From assembly GCA_001556025.1 (NCBI GenBank), contig LSIB01000118.1, positions 1 through 33,229 on the forward strand: a stretch of 33,229 nucleotides of DNA. Direction: 5' to 3'. Below the pieces are notes generated by a model, which ran no database searches, was not told the origin of the DNA, and saw only the letters and a list, made by a program, of their open reading frames with translations. Made by a program: the position numbers and the translations under genes. This document shows, one piece after another, positions 30,212 through 33,229 of the stretch. How positions within the stretch are numbered: position 1 is the first letter of the stretch; each line of letters opens with the position of its first letter. This DNA is from Rhizobiales bacterium CCH3-A5. Its GTDB lineage: Bacteria > Pseudomonadota > Alphaproteobacteria > Rhizobiales > Beijerinckiaceae.

Positions 30212-30241
30212 GATCTCGCAACCGGGCCTTGATCTCGCAAC
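30212..30241 (+). repeat. Short direct repeat GATCTCGCAAC x2
   Basis: GATCTCGCAAC is found at 30212-30222 and 30231-30241, with a 19-bp period, in the gap between the ATPase gene and the lipoprotein gene. It may be a regulatory site or a simple duplication. Confidence 0.4.
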
Positions 30242-30296
30242 ATTGCCGGCGATCATGCGTTCCCGATGCGGCTGCCCGTGCCGCGAGGAGTGTTCG

Positions 30297-30605
30297 ATGC
30301 CGCGTATCCTGTTCGCCCTGCCGTTGCTGGCGCTCGCCGCCTGCGCCATCCCTTCGTCGCGCTCCAACATCGTCGTCGTGACCGACAACAAGGCGGTGGT
30401 CGAACCGTGCAAGAAGGTCGGCGATGTCGATGGCGGCTCGGGCCTGAGCGGCGTGCTTCTGCTCGATCAGGCGCGCGATTCGGCGCTGGCGCGGCTAAAG
30501 ATCAGGACCGCCGAAATCGGCGGCACCCATGTGCTGAGCCCGGTCGCCGCGCTGAACTGGAAGGGGGCGAGCACGGCGGGCATCGCCTATGCCTGCCCCA
30601 ACTGA
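30297..30605 (+). CDS. Small lipoprotein, DUF4156-like
   Basis: A 102-residue lipoprotein. The signal peptide MPRILFALPLLALAAC ends at lipobox Cys16. The mature part reads VVVTDNKAVVEPCKKVGDVDGG...ARDSALARLKIRTAEIGGTHVLSP, the pattern of DUF4156/YjeI-like proteins. Two or three further cysteines could pair. ATG 30297 has GAGGAG six bases upstream; the longer frame from 30243 is not supported. Its stop overlaps the 3' end of the convergent LysR gene by 19 bp. Function unknown. Confidence 0.75.
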   Translation: MPRILFALPLLALAACAIPSSRSNIVVVTDNKAVVEPCKKVGDVDGGSGLSGVLLLDQARDSALARLKIRTAEIGGTHVLSPVAALNWKGASTAGIAYACPN

Positions 30606-31525
30606 GCGCCTGAGCCGCTGTCCCCTTCGATCAGCGGCTTCATCCGCCCCAGTTCCGCAGCGACGAAATCGAGGAACAGGCGCACGCGCGGCGAATGCCT
30701 GAGATCGGGATGCGTCAGGAGCCAGAGATCGGCTGAAAATCCGGGATCGGGCGCGGCAAGCCTGACCAGACCCGGCCGCCTGTCGGCGATGAAGCAGGGC
30801 GCGAAGCCGATGCCGATGCCGGCCTCGACCGCCTCGGCCAGCCCGAGCACGGTGTTGACCCGGTAGACGATGCGCTCGGGCGCGACATGGCCGGCGAGAT
30901 AGCGCACCGCCTTCAGGCCGGCGAACTGGTCCCCGAGCGAAACCCAGTTATGCGACCACAGGGTCTCGATCGCGATGTCGCCGGCCTGCGGAAAATCGCT
31001 CGCCCGGCCGTAGAGCGCCCAGGCGATGCGGGCGGCGCGCCGGCCGACCAGCGTCTCGGGCGGGTTGTCGGTGGCGCGGATGGCGACGTCGGCATCGCGC
31101 TTCGACAAATTCAGCGCCTGATTGCTCAAGAGCACATCGAGCCGGATGTCGGGACACTGCGCCAGAAAGCCGGCGAAGACCGGCGTGAGCAGATCGACCA
31201 GCAGCGTGTCGTTGGTGGTGACGCGCAACTCGCCGGCGGGCTTGATCTCCTGCCCGGCAAGACGGATCGCAAAGGCGCTGATGTCATCGTCGAGACGGAC
31301 GGCGAGCTGCGCCATCTCCTCGCCGGCGGGCGTCGCGACATAGCCGCTGCGATGGCGCTCGAACAGTTTGAGACCCAGCGCCGCCTCGATCTGCCCGAGG
31401 CGGCGGAAGACGGTGGAGTGGTTGAGGCCGAGCGCGCCGGCGGCGGCCGGCAGCGTCCTCGTTTCGGCGATCGCCTTGATCAGGCGGAAATCGTCCCAGG
31501 CCAGCAGCTTGCTCGCATCGCTCAT
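30587..31525 (-). CDS. LysR-family transcriptional regulator
   Basis: A 312-residue regulator. The N-terminal winged helix-turn-helix (about 9-67) includes TLPAAAGALGLNHSTVFRRLGQIEAALGLKLFERH. The effector domain (about 95-300) follows, with ELRVTTNDTLLVDLL and VEAGIGIGFAPCFIA. I chose ATG 31525 because GAGAG lies eight bases upstream and the HTH begins at the usual distance. ATG 31543 and ATG 31603 are in frame but add non-conserved residues. It lies directly after doxX on the same strand and probably controls doxX and the divergent dioxygenase, whose shared promoter region has repeated half-sites. Confidence 0.87.
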   Translation of the reverse strand: MSDASKLLAWDDFRLIKAIAETRTLPAAAGALGLNHSTVFRRLGQIEAALGLKLFERHRSGYVATPAGEEMAQLAVRLDDDISAFAIRLAGQEIKPAGELRVTTNDTLLVDLLTPVFAGFLAQCPDIRLDVLLSNQALNLSKRDADVAIRATDNPPETLVGRRAARIAWALYGRASDFPQAGDIAIETLWSHNWVSLGDQFAGLKAVRYLAGHVAPERIVYRVNTVLGLAEAVEAGIGIGFAPCFIADRRPGLVRLAAPDPGFSADLWLLTHPDLRHSPRVRLFLDFVAAELGRMKPLIEGDSGSGAQLGQA

Positions 31526-31546
31526 CCGGGCACTCTCGGGCATGGC

Positions 31547-31585
31547 TTCGCCACCAGCAAGGCTGGGGGCCTCGCTGGTGGCGAA
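31547..31585. repeat. 12-bp inverted repeat between doxX and LysR genes
   Basis: TTCGCCACCAGC (31547-31558) and GCTGGTGGCGAA (31574-31585) are perfect inverted repeats around a 15-nt spacer, upstream of the chosen LysR start. It may be an operator or an mRNA hairpin limiting LysR expression. There is no T-run, so it is not a clear terminator. Confidence 0.5.
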
Positions 31586-31606
31586 AAGGGGGCGCGGCGG
31601 CATGGA

Positions 31607-32032
31607 TCAGGCGGCGACGGGCGTCCCGCCGAAAGCGGGCCGGTCCGACTTAAGCGCCAGCGCGCCGTCGCCGATCAGGCCATGGGCGAGCGCGGACAGC
31701 GCCAGGAAGGCGGGGTATTCCCAGCCGCCATTGGCCGCCGTGAAGAGCCAGCCATTGGGAGCATGGACCGCCAGCGCGCCGAGCAGGACCGGCAGCAGCG
31801 CCAGCGAGACATAGCGGCCGTAGAAGCCGGCCAGGATGGCCAGTCCGCCGAGCAGCTCGGCCAGAATGATCGGCCAGGCGAGGAAGGCCGGCAGGCCGAC
31901 CTGTCCCAGAAATCCGGCGAAACCGGCCGGGGTGAAGACGACGAGCTTCAGATAGGCATGGGCGATGAACATCAGGCCGAGCGCGACGCGCAGGCCAAGA
32001 GCGCCATAGGGGGCGAGGCGGGCATCAATCAT
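31607..32032 (-). CDS. DoxX-family membrane protein (MhqP-like)
   Basis: A 141-residue integral membrane protein of about four helices. The N-terminal LGLRVALGLMFIAHAYLKL and the central AWPIILAELLGGLAILAGFYGRY are typical of DoxX proteins. In Bacillus the DoxX protein MhqP is encoded with the ring-cleaving dioxygenase MhqO in a quinone-responsive operon. Here the two genes are divergent and share a 194-bp control region. Start ATG 32032 has GGAG eight bases upstream. It is followed closely by the LysR gene on the same strand. Confidence 0.87.
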   Translation of the reverse strand: MIDARLAPYGALGLRVALGLMFIAHAYLKLVVFTPAGFAGFLGQVGLPAFLAWPIILAELLGGLAILAGFYGRYVSLALLPVLLGALAVHAPNGWLFTAANGGWEYPAFLALSALAHGLIGDGALALKSDRPAFGGTPVAA

Positions 32033-32091
32033 GGGAGCATCTCCAAAAGGGACCGGTTCGGTCTCGGCCCAGAAGATTGGCCGTGATCATT

Positions 32092-32139
32092 CGCAATGCA
32101 AATTGGGATTTGCCAAGCTGGACATTGCGCCATCGCAAT
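32092..32139. promoter_or_regulatory. Candidate LysR operator region with repeated CGCAAT/ATTGCG half-sites
   Basis: The hexamer CGCAAT occurs at 32092-32097 and 32134-32139, and its inverse ATTGCG at 32124-32129. The last two form ATTGCG-N4-CGCAAT, containing T-N11-A. A second dyad GCAAAT-N4-ATTTGC lies at 32098-32113. The sites are central in the divergent doxX/dioxygenase intergenic region, where a LysR regulator would bind. Confidence 0.5.
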
Positions 32140-32226
32140 CATTCGGCTCTGGCGCGAGCGCCGCCTCATCCCGATCTTGGACACCATCGGGGCTCGCCCT
32201 CTCACCCCCTTCCAGGAGGCGTCACC

Positions 32227-33159
32227 ATGCAGACCAACGGCATCCACCATGTCACCGCCATTTCCGGCCATGCCGCCCGCAATCTCGATTTCTACGATCG
32301 CGTGCTTGGTCTGCGGCTGGTCAAGAAGACGGTCAATTTCGACGATCCCGGCACATATCACCTGTATTACGGTGATGCGGATGCGGCTCCCGGTTCGATC
32401 GTGACCTTCTTCCCCTGGGAGCATGCCGCGCCTGGCCGGCTCGGCGTCGGCGAGACGCAGGAGACTGTGTTCCGGGTTCCCCAAGGCGCGATCGGCTACT
32501 GGACGCACAGGCTCGTCGCGCATGGCGTGCCGCATGACCAGCCGGTCAGGCGCTTCGGCGAAACCGTGCTCGCCTTCCGCGATCCCGACGGGATGCGGCT
32601 CGCGCTCGTCGGCGTTGCCGGCATCGAGGCGGAGAAGGCGTGGGTGGGCGGCGACGTTCCCGCCGAGCATGCGATCCGTGGCTTCCAAAGCGTCAGCCTG
32701 CTCGTCGCCGACGCCGCGCCGACGGGCGCGATCCTGAGCGATGTGTTCGGCTTCCGCGAGATCGGGCGCGAGGACACGCTGATCCGCTACCAGGCGGAGG
32801 GCGAGGGTCTTGGAAAGATCGTCGATCTGCGCGTCGCCGGCGGCTTCCTGCCGGCGCGGCAGGGCGCGGGCTCGGTGCATCATATCGCGTTTCGCGCCGC
32901 TGACGATGCGGCGCAGAGCGAGATGGTGCGCAGGCTCGCCGAACATCATGGCATCCGCACGACGGAACAGCGCGACCGGAACTATTTCCGCTCGGTCTAT
33001 TTCCGCGAGCCGGGCCATGTCCTGTTCGAGATCGCGACCGATATGCCCGGCTTTGCCGTCGACGAACCCGTCGAGAGCCTCGGGCAGGCGCTCAAGCTTC
33101 CGGCCGGGCTGGAAAGCCAGCGCGCCCGGATCGAGGCGCTGCTGCCCGCGCTGAACTGA
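32227..33159 (+). CDS. VOC-family ring-cleaving dioxygenase (MhqO-like)
   Basis: A 310-residue protein made of two vicinal-oxygen-chelate modules. The first begins GIHHVTAISGHAARNLDFYDRVLGLRLVKKTVNFDDP, a hallmark of the MhqO/LinE-like hydroquinone dioxygenase group. The second contains GSVHHIAFRA and HVLFEIATD, which supply the expected metal-binding His and Glu. These enzymes open hydroquinone or catechol rings, or detoxify quinone-type electrophiles. The start ATG 32227 has a perfect AGGAGG eight bases upstream, implying strong translation. It is divergent from doxX and probably controlled by the nearby LysR protein. Confidence 0.88.
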   Translation: MQTNGIHHVTAISGHAARNLDFYDRVLGLRLVKKTVNFDDPGTYHLYYGDADAAPGSIVTFFPWEHAAPGRLGVGETQETVFRVPQGAIGYWTHRLVAHGVPHDQPVRRFGETVLAFRDPDGMRLALVGVAGIEAEKAWVGGDVPAEHAIRGFQSVSLLVADAAPTGAILSDVFGFREIGREDTLIRYQAEGEGLGKIVDLRVAGGFLPARQGAGSVHHIAFRAADDAAQSEMVRRLAEHHGIRTTEQRDRNYFRSVYFREPGHVLFEIATDMPGFAVDEPVESLGQALKLPAGLESQRARIEALLPALN

Positions 33160-33180
33160 GATGAAGGTCCCTCCCTGCGG

Positions 33181-33229
33181 ATTCCGATTCCGACCGGCCA
33201 TCATTCCGATAATTGACCGGCCGGGATTC
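33181..33229. repeat. Tandem direct repeat of about 22 bp at right edge
   Basis: Unit 1 (33181-33199) and unit 2 (33203-33222) both start ATTCCGAT and end GACCGGCC, with period 22. A third unit seems to start at 33226 (ATTC) and is cut by the window end. It lies 22 bp past the dioxygenase stop codon. It may be part of a longer iterated array or the promoter of the next gene. Confidence 0.45.

Noticed and set aside
1..33229. tRNA, rRNA, CRISPR array, transposase, integrase or phage genes
   Set aside because: I looked for T-loop-like GGTTCGAATCC patterns, regularly spaced repeats and recombinase motifs on both strands and saw none convincing. The palindromic elements found are too few and irregular for a CRISPR array.

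Overview
The window is GC-rich and densely packed. Start codons repeatedly overlap the preceding stop codon (ATGA, GTGA, TGATG). Two promoter-like sites match GGAAC-N16-CGTT, the consensus of the alphaproteobacterial general-stress sigma factor EcfG. Gene content (a YbaL-type antiporter, a PHA-granule-region protein, DUF1684 and DUF883 proteins, many ABC importers) fits an alphaproteobacterium of the order Hyphomicrobiales, perhaps Bosea or a relative. The genus is an inference. I see no rRNA, tRNA, CRISPR array, transposase or phage gene, so this looks like ordinary chromosome with several accessory catabolic modules.

Layout. 1-2367 (minus): a UbiA-type phosphoribosyltransferase translationally coupled to a DprE1-like FAD oxidase, a pair resembling the decaprenylphosphoryl-arabinose pathway. 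2815-7213: an OmpR-family regulator (plus) facing a hybrid histidine kinase and a coupled periplasmic binding protein (minus); the set resembles TorR/TorS/TorT. 7323-9583 (minus): a kynureninase-like enzyme and tryptophan 2,3-dioxygenase. 9845-10507: a DUF1684 gene behind an EcfG-type promoter. 10641-15289 (plus): a five-gene operon holding a complete OpuC/OsmF-type quaternary-amine ABC importer with an aromatic ammonia-lyase homologue inserted after the binding protein. 15294-17000 (minus): YbaL-type antiporter. 17165-21277: small genes (secreted protein, PHA-granule-region protein, small winged-helix-like protein, FrhB-like iron-sulfur flavoprotein, stress-type DUF883 protein, lipoprotein, small basic protein). 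21539-30194 (plus): epimerase, SDR dehydrogenase and flavin oxidoreductase, followed by a dipeptide-type ABC importer (binding protein, two permeases, one double ATPase). 30297-33159: a DUF4156-like lipoprotein, then a LysR regulator, a DoxX protein and a divergent MhqO-like ring-cleaving dioxygenase.

The most interesting system is 10641-15289. The ammonia-lyase homologue keeps the family fold motifs but lacks the Ala-Ser-Gly triad that makes the MIO electrophile: it reads GSLG-EA-DLSPLA where the family has GSxG-ASG-DLxPLA. A MIO-less enzyme of this fold needs a substrate with a good leaving group such as trimethylamine, as ergothionase does. It is co-encoded with a quaternary-amine importer of the family that includes ergothioneine transporters (EgtUV). 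I therefore infer an uptake-and-cleavage operon for ergothioneine, hercynine or another aromatic amino-acid betaine. The lyase also appears to start at a CTG codon overlapping the upstream stop, so standard gene callers would shorten it.

Other structural points are an 87-bp palindromic repeat inserted in frame in the linker of the fused peptide-transport ATPase, a 95-bp multi-hairpin element between the peptide-binding protein and permease genes, and three copies of a CGCAAT/ATTGCG half-site between the divergent doxX and dioxygenase genes.
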